DNA from: Arcobacter sp.
GTDB lineage: Bacteria > Campylobacterota > Campylobacteria > Campylobacterales > Arcobacteraceae
Length of the DNA: 64,000 nt
Assembly: GCA_002869565.1 (NCBI GenBank)
Contig: PKUJ01000020.1
Location: 1-64,000, forward strand
Direction of reading: 5' to 3'
Part shown: piece by piece, positions 9,737 to 19,853 of the stretch
How the letters are laid out: each line of letters begins with the position of its first letter
How positions within the stretch are numbered: position 1 is the stretch's first letter
The notes under the pieces: model-generated
The model's database searches: none
What the model was told of the DNA's origin: nothing
Seen by the model: the letters and a program-made list of their open reading frames with translations, nothing else
Translations under genes and position numbers: made by a program

Positions 9737-10594
9737 TTAAATTGATTCTTTTTTTGTAAATATTAGATTTATAACTGCTAGAATAGAAGTTGATATTATC
9801 AATAAAAATGAAATAGAATTAATTATAGGTGTACTTCCATCACGCACTTGAAGATATAAATTAACAGGTAAGGTTGTATCCGAACCTACTAAAAATAGTG
9901 TGGTATTAAAGTTCTCGAAACTCATTAAAAAAGCAACTGCCCCAGCGCCTATAAGAGCTGGTTTTAAAAATGGTAAGATAATTAATCTAATTGTATCAAA
10001 TTTACTTGCTCCCAAATTCATTGCTGCTTCTGATAATGAGTTATCAAACTTCTTAAGCCTTGCAGATACTACAAGCAAAACAAAGGTAGAGATAAATGAA
10101 AACTGACCAAGAACTACTAGCCAAAAACTAGGTCTTAAAATAGCAATATCTAAACCAAATGTATCTTCAACATATGTTCCAGCAGTATTTGTTCCTAAAA
10201 GTAAAGAAATACCAAGAATAACTCCTGGAATAACTAAAGGAAGTAAAGCAAGAAAATAAAAAAATTGTTTAAATCTAAAGTTTTCTCTTTCAAATAAAAA
10301 TGCTGCCATTGTTCCTACTATTAAAGAAAAAATTGAAACAAAAAAAGCTGTTTGAATACTAATTAAAATACTTTGTAAACTATTTTCATCATTAAATAAT
10401 CCAACTCTACTTCTAGTATCAGAAAAAAACCAATCAAGAGAAAAACCTTTCCAAGGCAAAGTTGGAAAATCAGAATTATTAAATGCCAAAATACAAGTAA
10501 TAACCAACGGTGCAAATAAAAAAACGTAGAATAAAATTATGTAAGCTAAAAAGGCAAAATTATATTTTTTACTTCTAGGCAAGGATCTTATCAT
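9737..10594 (-). CDS. ABC transporter permease, PotC type
   Basis: This 285-residue protein has about six membrane segments and the permease EAA-type motif SEAAMNLGASKFDTIRLIILPFLKPAL. It pairs with the PotB-type permease upstream; the two genes overlap by 4 bp at 10591-10594. The family imports polyamines, but related systems carry other small organic substrates. The downstream phosphodiesterase argues against assuming spermidine. Confidence 0.88.
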   Translation of the reverse strand: MIRSLPRSKKYNFAFLAYIILFYVFLFAPLVITCILAFNNSDFPTLPWKGFSLDWFFSDTRSRVGLFNDENSLQSILISIQTAFFVSIFSLIVGTMAAFLFERENFRFKQFFYFLALLPLVIPGVILGISLLLGTNTAGTYVEDTFGLDIAILRPSFWLVVLGQFSFISTFVLLVVSARLKKFDNSLSEAAMNLGASKFDTIRLIILPFLKPALIGAGAVAFLMSFENFNTTLFLVGSDTTLPVNLYLQVRDGSTPIINSISFLLIISTSILAVINLIFTKKESI

Positions 10595-11448
10595 GACAGA
10601 GCCTTTGCAAGATTTTGTTTACTAATTTTTAGACCAATCCAAATAATTAGCGAAGATAAAATTAGAAGTAAGAACCCAAAAGCGGCACCTTGATTCCAGT
10701 TAAAACTTGCAATAAATTGATTATAAATTTGTTCTGTAAACCATAATGAATTTTTCCCACCCATGAGGTTTGGAGTTAAGTAATTACCCAAAGTAAGCAT
10801 GAAAACTACAATAGAACCTGAAACAATTCCAGGCGCTGCATAAGGTATAATTATTTTGAAAAAAATTGTGAATTTTGAAGCACCAAGATCTGAAGCTGCT
10901 TCAATATAACTATCATCCATTCCATCTAATGCAGAAATAAGTGGTACTATCATAAATAACATAGAAGTATAAACAAGTCCCATTATCATACTTACATCAT
11001 TGTAAAGCATCTCTATTGGTTTATCAATTAATCTAAATTGCATCAAATAATAGTTTATAACTCCACTCTCTCTTAGTAGAATCATCCAACCGTAAACACG
11101 AACTAATTCACTAACCCAAAATGGCATTAAGAGTAATATTGTCAAAAAACCTTTGTATTTAGGTGAAACAACTTTTGTGATATAAAAAGCAATAGGAAAG
11201 GTTACTATAAAAGTCAAAACTGTTACAAGAATTGAATAAATTGCAGTTCTAACAAAAGTTAACCAATATATTCTTTCTGAAAAAAATTCATTATAATTAC
11301 TAAAACTCCAAACCATATCTCCCAAATCATCTTCAACTTTTAAAGACATAAGTAGTAAATCAATTTGTGGCAAAATTATAAGTAAAAAAAGCCACAAAAA
11401 TACTGGGATAAAAAAGATGAGAAATCCTAATTTAAAATGCTTTTTCAT
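10591..11448 (-). CDS. ABC transporter permease, PotB type
   Basis: This 285-residue inner-membrane permease has six predicted segments and the coupling motif IEAASDLGASKFTIFFKIIIPYAAPGI. It overlaps the ATPase gene before it (11445-11448) and the next permease gene by 4 bp each, so translation is probably coupled. Its N-terminus starts directly with a membrane segment after MKKHFK. Confidence 0.88.
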   Translation of the reverse strand: MKKHFKLGFLIFFIPVFLWLFLLIILPQIDLLLMSLKVEDDLGDMVWSFSNYNEFFSERIYWLTFVRTAIYSILVTVLTFIVTFPIAFYITKVVSPKYKGFLTILLLMPFWVSELVRVYGWMILLRESGVINYYLMQFRLIDKPIEMLYNDVSMIMGLVYTSMLFMIVPLISALDGMDDSYIEAASDLGASKFTIFFKIIIPYAAPGIVSGSIVVFMLTLGNYLTPNLMGGKNSLWFTEQIYNQFIASFNWNQGAAFGFLLLILSSLIIWIGLKISKQNLAKALS

Positions 11449-12512
11449 GATTTATAACACTTGCAATCTTCTTGATGAACGCCAGCTTTTATTATGTCAT
11501 CTTTTTGAATATGAGCAAATTCTCTATTTTGTGGAAGAGAAACCATAATCTCATGATTATTGTTTAAAAAAGTTGCCAATATTTTCGTATTTGAGCCATC
11601 AAAAAGTATTGTTTTTACTTTTAAATCAAAATAGTTCATATCTTTTACATCTTCTTTAGGAAATAATGCAATAGCTTCAGGCCTTACAAATAAAGAGCAA
11701 TTTTTTTGAATATCATTATCTATGAATATAGATAAAAAAGTGATTCCTTCTTTTGTTTTTACTGAATTTTCATTTTCTTTAGAAGCTTCAAATCTATTTG
11801 TTTCTCCAACAAAACCTGCTACAAAACTTGTTTTTGGATTTGCATAAAGATTTTGAGGTGTATCTATTTGCTCTAATTGTCCTTTATTCATAACAGCCAC
11901 TTTATCACTCATAACAAGAGCTTCTGATTGGTCATGGGTTATATAAATAAAAGTTGTACCTATTTCATTTTGAAGTTTTTTTAACTCTATTTTCATCTGT
12001 TCCCTAAGCTTTAAATCTAAAGCACCTAAAGGTTCATCTAAAAGGAGTATTGAAGGGGATAATACAAGTGACCTTGCTATTGCAACTCTTTGTTTTTGTC
12101 CTCCTGAAAGCTCTTGAACATTGTGATTTAAGTAATCGCCTAGCTGAACTCTTTCAAGCATTGATTTAACTCTTTTTTCAATCTCTTTTTTTGGAACATT
12201 TTGTCTTTTTAGTCCAAAAGCTACATTTTCTTGCACATTCATCATTGGAAAAAGTGCTAAATTTTGAAAAACAAGGTTTACAGGTCTTTTGTTAGGTGCT
12301 ATGCCTACCATTTCTTTATTATTAATTAGAATATTCCCTGAACTTGGCTCTAAAAACCCAGCAATCATACGAAGTAGAGTTGTTTTTCCACAACCAGATG
12401 GTCCTAGAATTGAGAAGAATTTACCTTCTTCTACCTGAAAATTTACGCCATTTACGGCAGTATAATCTCCAAAACTTTTTTTGAGATTTTGTATATCTAA
12501 AACATTTTGCAT
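11445..12512 (-). CDS. ABC transporter ATP-binding protein, PotA type
   Basis: This 355-residue ATPase has Walker A (GPSGCGKTTLLR), the Q-loop LVFQNLALFPMM, the signature LSGGQKQRVAIARSL, Walker B (ILLLDEPLGALD) and a switch histidine (IYITHDQ). Residues about 240-355 form the TOBE-type regulatory domain common to PotA and sugar importers. It energises the two permeases encoded downstream. A terminator-like hairpin separates it from the binding-protein gene upstream. Confidence 0.92.
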   Translation of the reverse strand: MQNVLDIQNLKKSFGDYTAVNGVNFQVEEGKFFSILGPSGCGKTTLLRMIAGFLEPSSGNILINNKEMVGIAPNKRPVNLVFQNLALFPMMNVQENVAFGLKRQNVPKKEIEKRVKSMLERVQLGDYLNHNVQELSGGQKQRVAIARSLVLSPSILLLDEPLGALDLKLREQMKIELKKLQNEIGTTFIYITHDQSEALVMSDKVAVMNKGQLEQIDTPQNLYANPKTSFVAGFVGETNRFEASKENENSVKTKEGITFLSIFIDNDIQKNCSLFVRPEAIALFPKEDVKDMNYFDLKVKTILFDGSNTKILATFLNNNHEIMVSLPQNREFAHIQKDDIIKAGVHQEDCKCYKS

Positions 12513-12522
12513 TTATATTCCT

Positions 12523-12550
12523 AAAAAAAGGGAGATAATTTCTCCCTTTT
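12523..12550 (-). terminator. Intrinsic terminator between binding-protein and ATPase genes
   Basis: On the minus strand AAAAGGGAGA pairs with TCTCCCTTTT around a short AT loop and is followed by a T run. It lies after the binding-protein stop and before the ATPase start. It could allow partial read-through, giving more binding protein than membrane subunits (inference). Confidence 0.75.
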
Positions 12551-12571
12551 AATTCTATCAGTTTTGTTGTT

Positions 12572-13633
12572 CTATTTTGAAGATTTTACTAAATCTAAAA
12601 TTTTACCTTCTATTTTTTCTAATTTTGCAGGTACTGGTGGATACCAGTTAATATTATCAATATCTGCTTGTGAAAATGTTCTCTCAAAGTTGTCTTTTTT
12701 CTCAGCATCTAAAAGTTTAGTTGCTCCATTTGATGCAGTTCCATAACCTTGGTCATTTGTAAAGTAAGCTGCATTTTCAGGCTTTAACATAAAGTTAATC
12801 CATTTATAAGCACCCTCTACATTTTTAGCTTTTGAAGGAATTGCAAAAGTATCAATCCAACCTAACGCTCCACTTTTTGGTGCAACAAAATCAATATCAG
12901 GATTTTCTTTATGTAGTTTCCAACCTCCACCATCCCATCCCATGGCAACAGTAACTTCACCACTTCTTAACATACTTAAAAGTGTATCACCATTTGCCCA
13001 ATAGTTATGAGCTAAAGGTTTAGCAGTAATTAAATCTTTAGCAACAGAATCCATAAGAGTTGAATATGCTTTTACATCAGTGTATTTTTCAAATGGGTTA
13101 GTACCTTTTGAAAATGCAACACCTATAAGTGTTGGCCTTTTTAACCTATACGAAATTTTACCAGAGTATTTAGGATTTAATAAATCACTATAATCTTTTG
13201 CATCGGGAGCTAGTTTTTTATTAACTATTAAACCAGAAGTGCCATAACAAAATGGAACTGCATATGATTTACCTTTAATTTTTGTATTCTTTTTAACAGC
13301 AGTTAACATTGATGGTACAACATTTGCATTATTTATTTTTGAATAATCTATAGGTTTATAGATTTTATATTTAGCTTGAACAGAAGAGATTCTATCTTGA
13401 GAAGGTTGTGCAAGGTCAAAACCTGCTCCTCTTGTAGCTCTTAGTTTTGCAATCATTTCTTCATTATTTGAATATGTTAATTCAACATTGATTCCTGTTT
13501 CTTTTTCAAACTTTTTAACTAAAGCTTGTGGAGCATAACCTTTCCAAGTAAGAATTTTTAAAGTGTCTTTAGCAAATAAGTTACCACTAAATAAAATAGA
13601 AGTAGTAAGGGCAAGAACAGTTAATTTTTTCAT
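12572..13633 (-). CDS. PotD-type periplasmic solute-binding protein
   Basis: This 353-residue protein starts at ATG 13633, preceded by AGGAGA at good spacing. An in-frame start at 13696 would add 21 residues before a standard signal peptide. The signal peptide is MKKLTVLALTTSILFSGNLFA. The mature part is a PotD/spermidine-putrescine-type binding fold (LKILTWKGYAPQALVKKFEKETGINVEL, YGTSGLIVNKK, GEVTVAMGWDGGGW, NWYPPVP). It delivers the substrate to the importer encoded downstream. Ligand identity cannot be read from these residues; a polyamine or a glycerophosphodiester-related amine are both possible. Confidence 0.88.
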   Translation of the reverse strand: MKKLTVLALTTSILFSGNLFAKDTLKILTWKGYAPQALVKKFEKETGINVELTYSNNEEMIAKLRATRGAGFDLAQPSQDRISSVQAKYKIYKPIDYSKINNANVVPSMLTAVKKNTKIKGKSYAVPFCYGTSGLIVNKKLAPDAKDYSDLLNPKYSGKISYRLKRPTLIGVAFSKGTNPFEKYTDVKAYSTLMDSVAKDLITAKPLAHNYWANGDTLLSMLRSGEVTVAMGWDGGGWKLHKENPDIDFVAPKSGALGWIDTFAIPSKAKNVEGAYKWINFMLKPENAAYFTNDQGYGTASNGATKLLDAEKKDNFERTFSQADIDNINWYPPVPAKLEKIEGKILDLVKSSK

Positions 13634-13725
13634 TTTTTCTCCTAAATTTAAAATATACTTAAATTTTAGCTGAAAATTATTACATCCTAGTAACAAAGAT
13701 ATTTAAATTATGTAATTTATTATAA

Positions 13726-14172
13726 TTAGAATTTTAGGCTAAAAAAATCTTCATATTCATCAACTTCATAATGATAAGCTTTTTCTATTGCTAAAATATG
13801 AGATTTAAACTCTTCACTTGTAATCTCTTCTTCAACTTTTCCATCATCAAATAATTTAATTGAATTTCCTTTAAAATTAATTTGAACATATTCATTCTCA
13901 TCTTCATCAATATATTTGAAGTTTGCACCATCAATTTTATTTGCAACAATATCAACTCTATGAACACCTACAATTAATCTATATGGATTAATAATATGGC
14001 TTTTAATATCATCAAGAGAAGTTCTATTTTCAAAATCTGCTACACAATAAATACTATCGCACAGTTCATCGTTATCAATTTTATAAATAATTCCATCTTC
14101 ATCAACTGCTACTGTATCTGAGAGTTCAAATACATCCATATTATCTAATGTTTCACCAATTTTTTCAAGCAT
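13726..14172 (-). CDS. Acidic hypothetical protein
   Basis: This 148-residue protein is strongly acidic, with no signal peptide, membrane segment or recognisable motif. It looks like a compact alpha/beta cytoplasmic protein. It lies between the importer operon (same strand, with a 92-base gap after its own stop) and a divergent gene pair. I do not recognise the family. Confidence 0.7.
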   Translation of the reverse strand: MLEKIGETLDNMDVFELSDTVAVDEDGIIYKIDNDELCDSIYCVADFENRTSLDDIKSHIINPYRLIVGVHRVDIVANKIDGANFKYIDEDENEYVQINFKGNSIKLFDDGKVEEEITSEEFKSHILAIEKAYHYEVDEYEDFFSLKF

Positions 14173-14264
14173 AAAAATCCTTTAATAAACTTTTTTGAAT
14201 TATACTTAAGTGCAACTTGATGTTTAATACATCTAATATGGTATAATCCAAAAAAAGGAAATAA

Positions 14265-14606
14265 ATGAAAAAAACGTTTAAGTTAAATGTAGAAAATAAG
14301 CATCCAGATAGACTTCTAGAAGCGATAAAACATGAAATTAGAAAATATATAAAAAGAGAAAAAAGAAAACCTCTTCCAGAAAATGTAGATTTTTGGGATT
14401 TAAAATGTAAATTTGCAAAAAATGAAGAAGAACCACAATCAATAGATTTTAATGATATTACTAACTGTATAAATGAAGCTGCTCTAGAAAAATGTGAAAG
14501 TTTTTATATGGAAATTATCTCAACTGAAGGTATTAAAGAAGTAGAAGAAATAGATATCCAAGATGAAAATGAAGATGAAACAGAAATTTCATCTAAAGTA
14601 GAGTAG
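14265..14606 (+). CDS. DUF6172 family protein
   Basis: This 113-residue protein matches the DUF6172 pattern as I remember it: [48 protein letters not shown], then a central FYMEII strand. No function is established. AAAGGAAA precedes the ATG. It ends 7 bases before the DEAD-box helicase gene and probably shares its transcript. Confidence 0.75.
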   Translation: MKKTFKLNVENKHPDRLLEAIKHEIRKYIKREKRKPLPENVDFWDLKCKFAKNEEEPQSIDFNDITNCINEAALEKCESFYMEIISTEGIKEVEEIDIQDENEDETEISSKVE

Positions 14607-14613
14607 GAGATAT

Positions 14614-15963
14614 ATGACATTTGCAGACTTAGGTTTATGTAAACCTCTTTTAGATGCTATTAAAGATCAAGGGTATACAAAACCATCACCTATACAACAA
14701 CAAGCAATTCCAATTATATTAGAAAAAAAAGATGTATTAGCAGGTGCCCAAACAGGTACAGGAAAAACTGCTGGATTTACACTTCCAATATTACAAAGAC
14801 TGTTTGATAAAAAAAGAGAAAAAGGTAAGCCTCATGTAAGAGCTTTAATCTTAACTCCTACAAGAGAACTTGCAGCACAAGTTGGAGAAAATGTACAAAC
14901 TTATGGGAAATATCTTCCTTTTAAATCTACTATTATTTTTGGTGGAGTTGGAATAAATCCCCAAAAAGCAGCTATACGAAAGGGTGTAGATATTTTAATT
15001 GCAACACCAGGAAGACTTTTAGATTTAATCTCTCAAGATAGTTTAGACTTAGGCAGAGTAGAATTTTTTGTTTTAGATGAAGCAGATAGAATGCTTGATA
15101 TGGGTTTTATTCATGATATTAAAAAAGTTTTAGCACTTTTACCTGAACATAGACAAAATTTACTTTTTTCAGCAACTTTTTCTAATGATATTAAAAAATT
15201 AGCTGATAAACTCTTAAATAATCCAGAACTAATTGAAGTTGCAAGAAGAAATACATCTTCTGAAAGTGTTGCTCAAGTAGTTCATCATGTAGATAGAGAA
15301 AGAAAAAGAGAACTTTTAATTCATCTAATTAAAAAAGGTGATTGGAAACAAGTTTTAGTATTTACACGAACAAAACACGGTGCAAATAGATTAAGCGAGC
15401 AGTTAAATAGATTTGATATTTCTGCTTCTGCAATTCATGGAAATAAAAGTCAAGGGGCTCGAACAAAAGCTTTATCTGATTTCAAAGCTGGAAATATTAA
15501 AGTATTAGTTGCAACAGATATTGCAGCACGTGGTATTGACATAGACCAACTTCCTCACGTAGTAAATTTTGAATTACCAAATATCGCAGAAGATTATGTA
15601 CATAGAATAGGGCGAACGGGACGAGCAGGACGTGAAGGTGAAGCTGTATCTTTAGTTTGTGTTGACGAACATGAGTACTTAAAAGGTATTGAGAAACTTA
15701 TCAATAAAGAAATAGAAAAAGTAGATATTGAAGGTTTTGATGTAGACCGTTCTATCAAAGCTGAACCAATCACTCAAGGACGAGGTGGTAGAGGTGGTTC
15801 AAGAGGTGGGTCCAATAATAAAGGCAATTCTTCAAGAAATAATAGAAATGGTAATGATAATAGAAATTCCAAAAGTGCTACAAGAAACAATTCTAGAAAC
15901 AATTCAAATGGTTCAAGAAATAATTCAAGAAAAACACAAGGTAAATCTTCCGGAAAAGCTTAA
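14614..15963 (+). CDS. DEAD-box RNA helicase, RhlE-like
   Basis: This 449-residue protein has all the core motifs in order: Q-motif ([14 protein letters not shown]), Walker A (AQTGTGKT), PTRELA, TPGR, DEAD ([13 protein letters not shown]), SAT (LFSATF), ARGID and [11 protein letters not shown]. Residues about 388-449 are a low-complexity basic tail rich in Gly, Arg, Asn and Ser, typical of RNA-contacting tails in RhlE proteins. It probably remodels RNA in ribosome assembly or decay. GGAGATAT precedes ATG 14614. Confidence 0.93.
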   Translation: MTFADLGLCKPLLDAIKDQGYTKPSPIQQQAIPIILEKKDVLAGAQTGTGKTAGFTLPILQRLFDKKREKGKPHVRALILTPTRELAAQVGENVQTYGKYLPFKSTIIFGGVGINPQKAAIRKGVDILIATPGRLLDLISQDSLDLGRVEFFVLDEADRMLDMGFIHDIKKVLALLPEHRQNLLFSATFSNDIKKLADKLLNNPELIEVARRNTSSESVAQVVHHVDRERKRELLIHLIKKGDWKQVLVFTRTKHGANRLSEQLNRFDISASAIHGNKSQGARTKALSDFKAGNIKVLVATDIAARGIDIDQLPHVVNFELPNIAEDYVHRIGRTGRAGREGEAVSLVCVDEHEYLKGIEKLINKEIEKVDIEGFDVDRSIKAEPITQGRGGRGGSRGGSNNKGNSSRNNRNGNDNRNSKSATRNNSRNNSNGSRNNSRKTQGKSSGKA

Positions 15964-15979
15964 TTTTTAAGGATCAAAT

Positions 15980-16846
15980 ATGGAATATACAATCTCAAAT
16001 AACTTTATCTCTGCAACAATTAAAGATTTTGGTGCAGAGCTTTGTAGTCTAAAAAGAAATGCAGTAAATACAGAGTATATCTGGCAAGCAGATGAAAATT
16101 TTTGGGGAAGACACTCTCCTATACTATTTCCTATAGTTGGTAAGTTAATTGATGATGAATATATTTATGAAAATAAAACCTATAGAATGGGGCAACATGG
16201 TTTTGCTAGAGATAATATTTTTAAACTACATGAAAAAAAGAAAAATTATATCTGTTTTAAATTAGAAGAAAATGAACAAATTTTAGAAAAATATCCCTTT
16301 AATTTTGAGTTGTATATATCTTATAGACTTTTAGAAAATAGTCTTAAAATATCTTATAAGGTAATAAATAATTCTGAAAGAGTAATGCCCTTTTCTATTG
16401 GGGCTCACCCTGCCTTTAATTGGCCTTTAGATAATGAGCGTAAAAATGATTGTTATTTTAAATTTTACGATACAGAAGAGCTTGAGAGATTTCCATTAAG
16501 AAAAAATGGAATTTCAAACAATAAAGAGATAATTCCTCTTTGTGATAAAAAACTTTATTTAAATAAAAAAGTTTTTAAAAATGATGCTTTAGTAATAGAA
16601 AATTTAAAAGAGAAAACAATACTTTTTAAAAATGATATAAATGATAAATTTATCAGAGTAGAATTTGAAGGATTTCCTTATTTAGGGCTTTGGTCAAAAC
16701 CTAGTGGAGCACCTTTTATTTGTATTGAACCTTGGCATGGGATAGCTGATTTTATAGGTCATAATAAAAAAGTTGAAGATAAACTAGGTATAAAGTTTTT
16801 GGAAAAAGAGGGAATTTTTGAAACTAGTTATACTATAACTATATAA
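15980..16846 (+). CDS. Aldose 1-epimerase family protein
   Basis: This 288-residue protein belongs to the galactose mutarotase-like family (LacX/YeaD type). It has EYIWQADENFWGRHSPILFPIVG near the N-terminus, GAHPAFNWP for the catalytic His region, and PFICIEPWHGIAD for the Glu region. It would interconvert sugar anomers, but the substrate is unclear. AAGGATCAAAT precedes the start, 17 bases after the helicase stop. Confidence 0.88.
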   Translation: MEYTISNNFISATIKDFGAELCSLKRNAVNTEYIWQADENFWGRHSPILFPIVGKLIDDEYIYENKTYRMGQHGFARDNIFKLHEKKKNYICFKLEENEQILEKYPFNFELYISYRLLENSLKISYKVINNSERVMPFSIGAHPAFNWPLDNERKNDCYFKFYDTEELERFPLRKNGISNNKEIIPLCDKKLYLNKKVFKNDALVIENLKEKTILFKNDINDKFIRVEFEGFPYLGLWSKPSGAPFICIEPWHGIADFIGHNKKVEDKLGIKFLEKEGIFETSYTITI

Positions 16847-16967
16847 AAACAAAGCCTATAATATAATCATTTAAAACTAATAAAAGTCTATATTTATAGT
16901 TGTTAAATACTGTTATAAAATAAATAATTTTAAGATGCGTGAGATCTAATTAAACTTAGAAATAAAG

Positions 16968-17007
16968 TTTAACTAAAAGCCTAAACTCAGGACTTTTTTA
17001 GTTAAAA
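16968..17007 (+). terminator. Hairpin between the epimerase and aroB genes
   Basis: TTTAACTAAAA pairs with TTTTTTAGTTAAA around an inner CCT/AGG stem. It is terminator-like, though the trailing T run is weak, and it could instead be a leader structure for aroB. The rest of the 200-base gap holds nothing else I can name. Confidence 0.45.
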
Positions 17008-17048
17008 TTTGATAATGTCTATAAAATTATAACTTATGGATTTTATAA

Positions 17049-18083
17049 ATGATTGTAAATATTACCCTTCCTGATAACACTTCTTATGATATCACTATTG
17101 ATACTCTAAATAAAATATATTATGACAGAAAAGTTGTTATTGTAACTAACCCTACAGTAAGTGGATTTCACCTTGAATATTTAAAAGAAAAAATTACTGC
17201 AAAAGAGTTGTCTATTGTAACTATACCTGATGGAGAAGAGTTCAAACATATGAGAACTATTGAAAATATTTTAGAACACTGTTTTGAACATAAATTAAAT
17301 AGAAGCTCTTTACTTATTGCTTTTGGTGGTGGGGTTATTGGTGATATGACTGGTTTTGCTGCTTCTGTTTATCAAAGAGGAATTGACTTTGTTCAGATTC
17401 CAACTACATTACTTTCTCAAGTTGATGCTAGTGTTGGTGGTAAAACAGGTATAAATAACAAGTTTGGTAAAAACCTTGTAGGTGCTTTCCATCAACCAAT
17501 AGCTGTAAATATTGACCCTTACTTTTTGACAACACTTCCAAAAAGAGAGTTTGCTGCTGGTGTTGCAGAAATTGTTAAAATGGCAGTAACTTTTAATAAA
17601 GATTTTTTTGAATGGTTAGAACAAAATGATTTAAATGATGATGAAAATATTAAAGTTGCAATTGCTAAATCAGTTGAGACAAAAGCTTGGGTAGTTTGTC
17701 AAGATGAAAAAGAAAAAGGTTTAAGAGCTGCACTAAATTATGGACATACTTTTGGACATGTAATTGAAAATGAAACAAATTATGATACATTTTTACATGG
17801 AGAAGCTGTAGGTATTGGTATGGTTATGGCAAATGAATTAGCGGTACAAATTGGAAATATGAGTAAAGAAGATGCTTTAAGAGTAAAACTTTTACTTGAA
17901 AAATATGATATACCGACAGATTATAAAATAAAAGATGTGGAAGATTTTTATGAACATTTCTTCTTGGATAAGAAATCACTAGATGATAAAATTAAATTTA
18001 TTATTCCAAAAGGTATTGGTGATTGTGAAATTACTGATAGAGTTGAAAAAAATGATGTTATCGAAATTTTAAAAGGTTTTTAA
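17049..18083 (+). CDS. aroB: 3-dehydroquinate synthase
   Basis: This 344-residue enzyme makes 3-dehydroquinate from DAHP in the shikimate pathway, using NAD and a divalent metal. Motifs are the NAD-binding GGGVIGDMTGFAASVYQRGIDF, IPTTLLSQVDASVGGKTGIN, and the metal-binding E...NYGHTFGHVIE and HGEAVGIGMVMA. The length is normal. It heads a run of tightly spaced genes continuing to mogA; the MscS-type gene starts 2 bases after its stop. Confidence 0.95.
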   Translation: MIVNITLPDNTSYDITIDTLNKIYYDRKVVIVTNPTVSGFHLEYLKEKITAKELSIVTIPDGEEFKHMRTIENILEHCFEHKLNRSSLLIAFGGGVIGDMTGFAASVYQRGIDFVQIPTTLLSQVDASVGGKTGINNKFGKNLVGAFHQPIAVNIDPYFLTTLPKREFAAGVAEIVKMAVTFNKDFFEWLEQNDLNDDENIKVAIAKSVETKAWVVCQDEKEKGLRAALNYGHTFGHVIENETNYDTFLHGEAVGIGMVMANELAVQIGNMSKEDALRVKLLLEKYDIPTDYKIKDVEDFYEHFFLDKKSLDDKIKFIIPKGIGDCEITDRVEKNDVIEILKGF

Positions 18084-18084
18084 A

Positions 18085-19842
18085 TTGAATATTTTATTAA
18101 AAAGTTTATTAGCAGTTTCTATTTTAATTAGTTTAGGTTTATCTAAAGAATCTGCGCTTGAAGTAAATAAAAATACAATTATTGAACCATCAAAAAAAGA
18201 ATTAGTTAGTAGTCTAAAAAATGAACAAGAGCTTGAGAAAGAAAATCTATCTGAAGAAGAAAAATTAGCTTTAACTTTGCAAGAAGAAAAAGAAGCTGAA
18301 GCGAAAAGAATAGAAGAAGAAAAGAAGTTAGAAAAAGAGAAAAAAATAAATGTTTTAAAACTAAAAATTGAAGAAATTGATTTAAAACTCAAAGACAATA
18401 TTTTATTAAAAAGATATAGTAATTATGATGCTTATAGAAAACTTTCATCAGAATTAAGTGAATTAAAAAAAAATATTAAGAAATCAAGTAATAAAACTGA
18501 AGAACAGATTTATCATTTAAATAATAAACTAAGAATTAAATTAAATGAACTTGAACTTATCTCTGAATATAAAGGTTCTCCAATTGGATCTTTAATTAAT
18601 CCACCAGAAATTGAAAATTATGAAGAAATTACAAATCCTTTTGGAATTATCAATGCTTTATCATATATTAAAAAATTACATAATAATAAAAAACAGTTCT
18701 TAAATGTTGAAAAAGATATTTCTACTCTAACTAACCTTTTAGAAGAAAAACTATTTTTGTATTTGGATTTATATAATTTGGATACAAGTTTTGAATATAA
18801 AGAGGAAATCAAATTTTTAGATAAAGAGAAAAAAGATTTTACTATGGTTTTAGAAATTGTTTCTACAACTGAAGAAGTATATACTAGAAAAATAGAACAA
18901 GTTATATTGGAAATCAAATCTAAAATATCTGATCAAATATCAAAAATATTTAATATAGCATTGATAATATTTGTTCTTTTTGTTATTACATTTTTAATAA
19001 AAATGGCACTTAAAAAGTATTTTTCACAAAATGAAAGTTACTATATGACAAATAAAGTAATTAATTTCTTAGTTGTATTTTTTATTTTGATGGTAATTCT
19101 TTTTTCATATATTGATAATGTTTCTTATCTTGTAACAATCTTAGGATTTGCATCAGCAGGTATTGCTATTGCTTTAAAAGATTGGTTTATGTCTATCTTT
19201 GGTTGGATGGTTATTGTGACATCAGGTTCTATTCATGTTGGTGATAGAATTAAAGTAACAAGAGATGGTGTTCAAGCAGTTGGTGATGTCCTTGATATTT
19301 CATTATTTAAAATTACTATTAGAGAAGATATTACTTATACTTCATATGTAACAAATAGAAGAACAGGAAGAATATTCTTTATTCCAAATAATTACGTTTT
19401 CTCTGAGATGATTGCAAACTATACTCATTCGGGTTTAAAAACAGTTTGGGATGGTATTGATATTGCTATTACATTTGATTCAAATCATAAAAAAGCACAA
19501 CATATTGCAAAAGAGATTTTAAAACATTATTCAAAAGGTTACACTGATATTACAAGAAAACAACTTTCAAAAATGAGAAGTAAATATCAGTTAAGAGCAA
19601 CAGGTGTTGAACCTAGAGTTTATACTTTTGTTGAGCCTCATGGTATAGTAATTTCTGCATGGTATCTTACAAATTCATATTCAGCACTAGTTTTAAGAAG
19701 TACAATGTCTCCTGAGATATTAGAGGCTTTTATGAAAGAAGATGATATTACAATTGCATACCCAACACAAACAATCAATGTTGGGAATGGTGGACAAAAT
19801 TTAAGAGTACCACCTGCTGATTTACCAGATGCAGATGTTTAG
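18085..19842 (+). CDS. MscS-family mechanosensitive channel with long periplasmic coiled coil
   Basis: This 585-residue protein starts at TTG 18085, directly after aroB. It has a signal peptide (residues 1-20), a long charged coiled-coil region (residues about 45-270), membrane segments near residues 290-375, and the MscS pore and beta domain (GFASAGIAIALKDWFMSIFGWMVI, GDRIKVTRDGVQAVGDVLDI, RIFFIPNNYVF). It likely opens on osmotic downshock. I recall the same place, between aroB and a MiaB-like gene, in Helicobacter pylori. Confidence 0.88.
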   Translation: MNILLKSLLAVSILISLGLSKESALEVNKNTIIEPSKKELVSSLKNEQELEKENLSEEEKLALTLQEEKEAEAKRIEEEKKLEKEKKINVLKLKIEEIDLKLKDNILLKRYSNYDAYRKLSSELSELKKNIKKSSNKTEEQIYHLNNKLRIKLNELELISEYKGSPIGSLINPPEIENYEEITNPFGIINALSYIKKLHNNKKQFLNVEKDISTLTNLLEEKLFLYLDLYNLDTSFEYKEEIKFLDKEKKDFTMVLEIVSTTEEVYTRKIEQVILEIKSKISDQISKIFNIALIIFVLFVITFLIKMALKKYFSQNESYYMTNKVINFLVVFFILMVILFSYIDNVSYLVTILGFASAGIAIALKDWFMSIFGWMVIVTSGSIHVGDRIKVTRDGVQAVGDVLDISLFKITIREDITYTSYVTNRRTGRIFFIPNNYVFSEMIANYTHSGLKTVWDGIDIAITFDSNHKKAQHIAKEILKHYSKGYTDITRKQLSKMRSKYQLRATGVEPRVYTFVEPHGIVISAWYLTNSYSALVLRSTMSPEILEAFMKEDDITIAYPTQTINVGNGGQNLRVPPADLPDADV

Positions 19843-19853
19843 GAAAGTTTAGT

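Noticed and set aside
18069-18398. 109-residue minus-strand frame opposite the MscS-type gene
   Set aside because: It is a low-complexity Ser/Phe shadow of the coiled-coil region, antisense to a well-supported gene.
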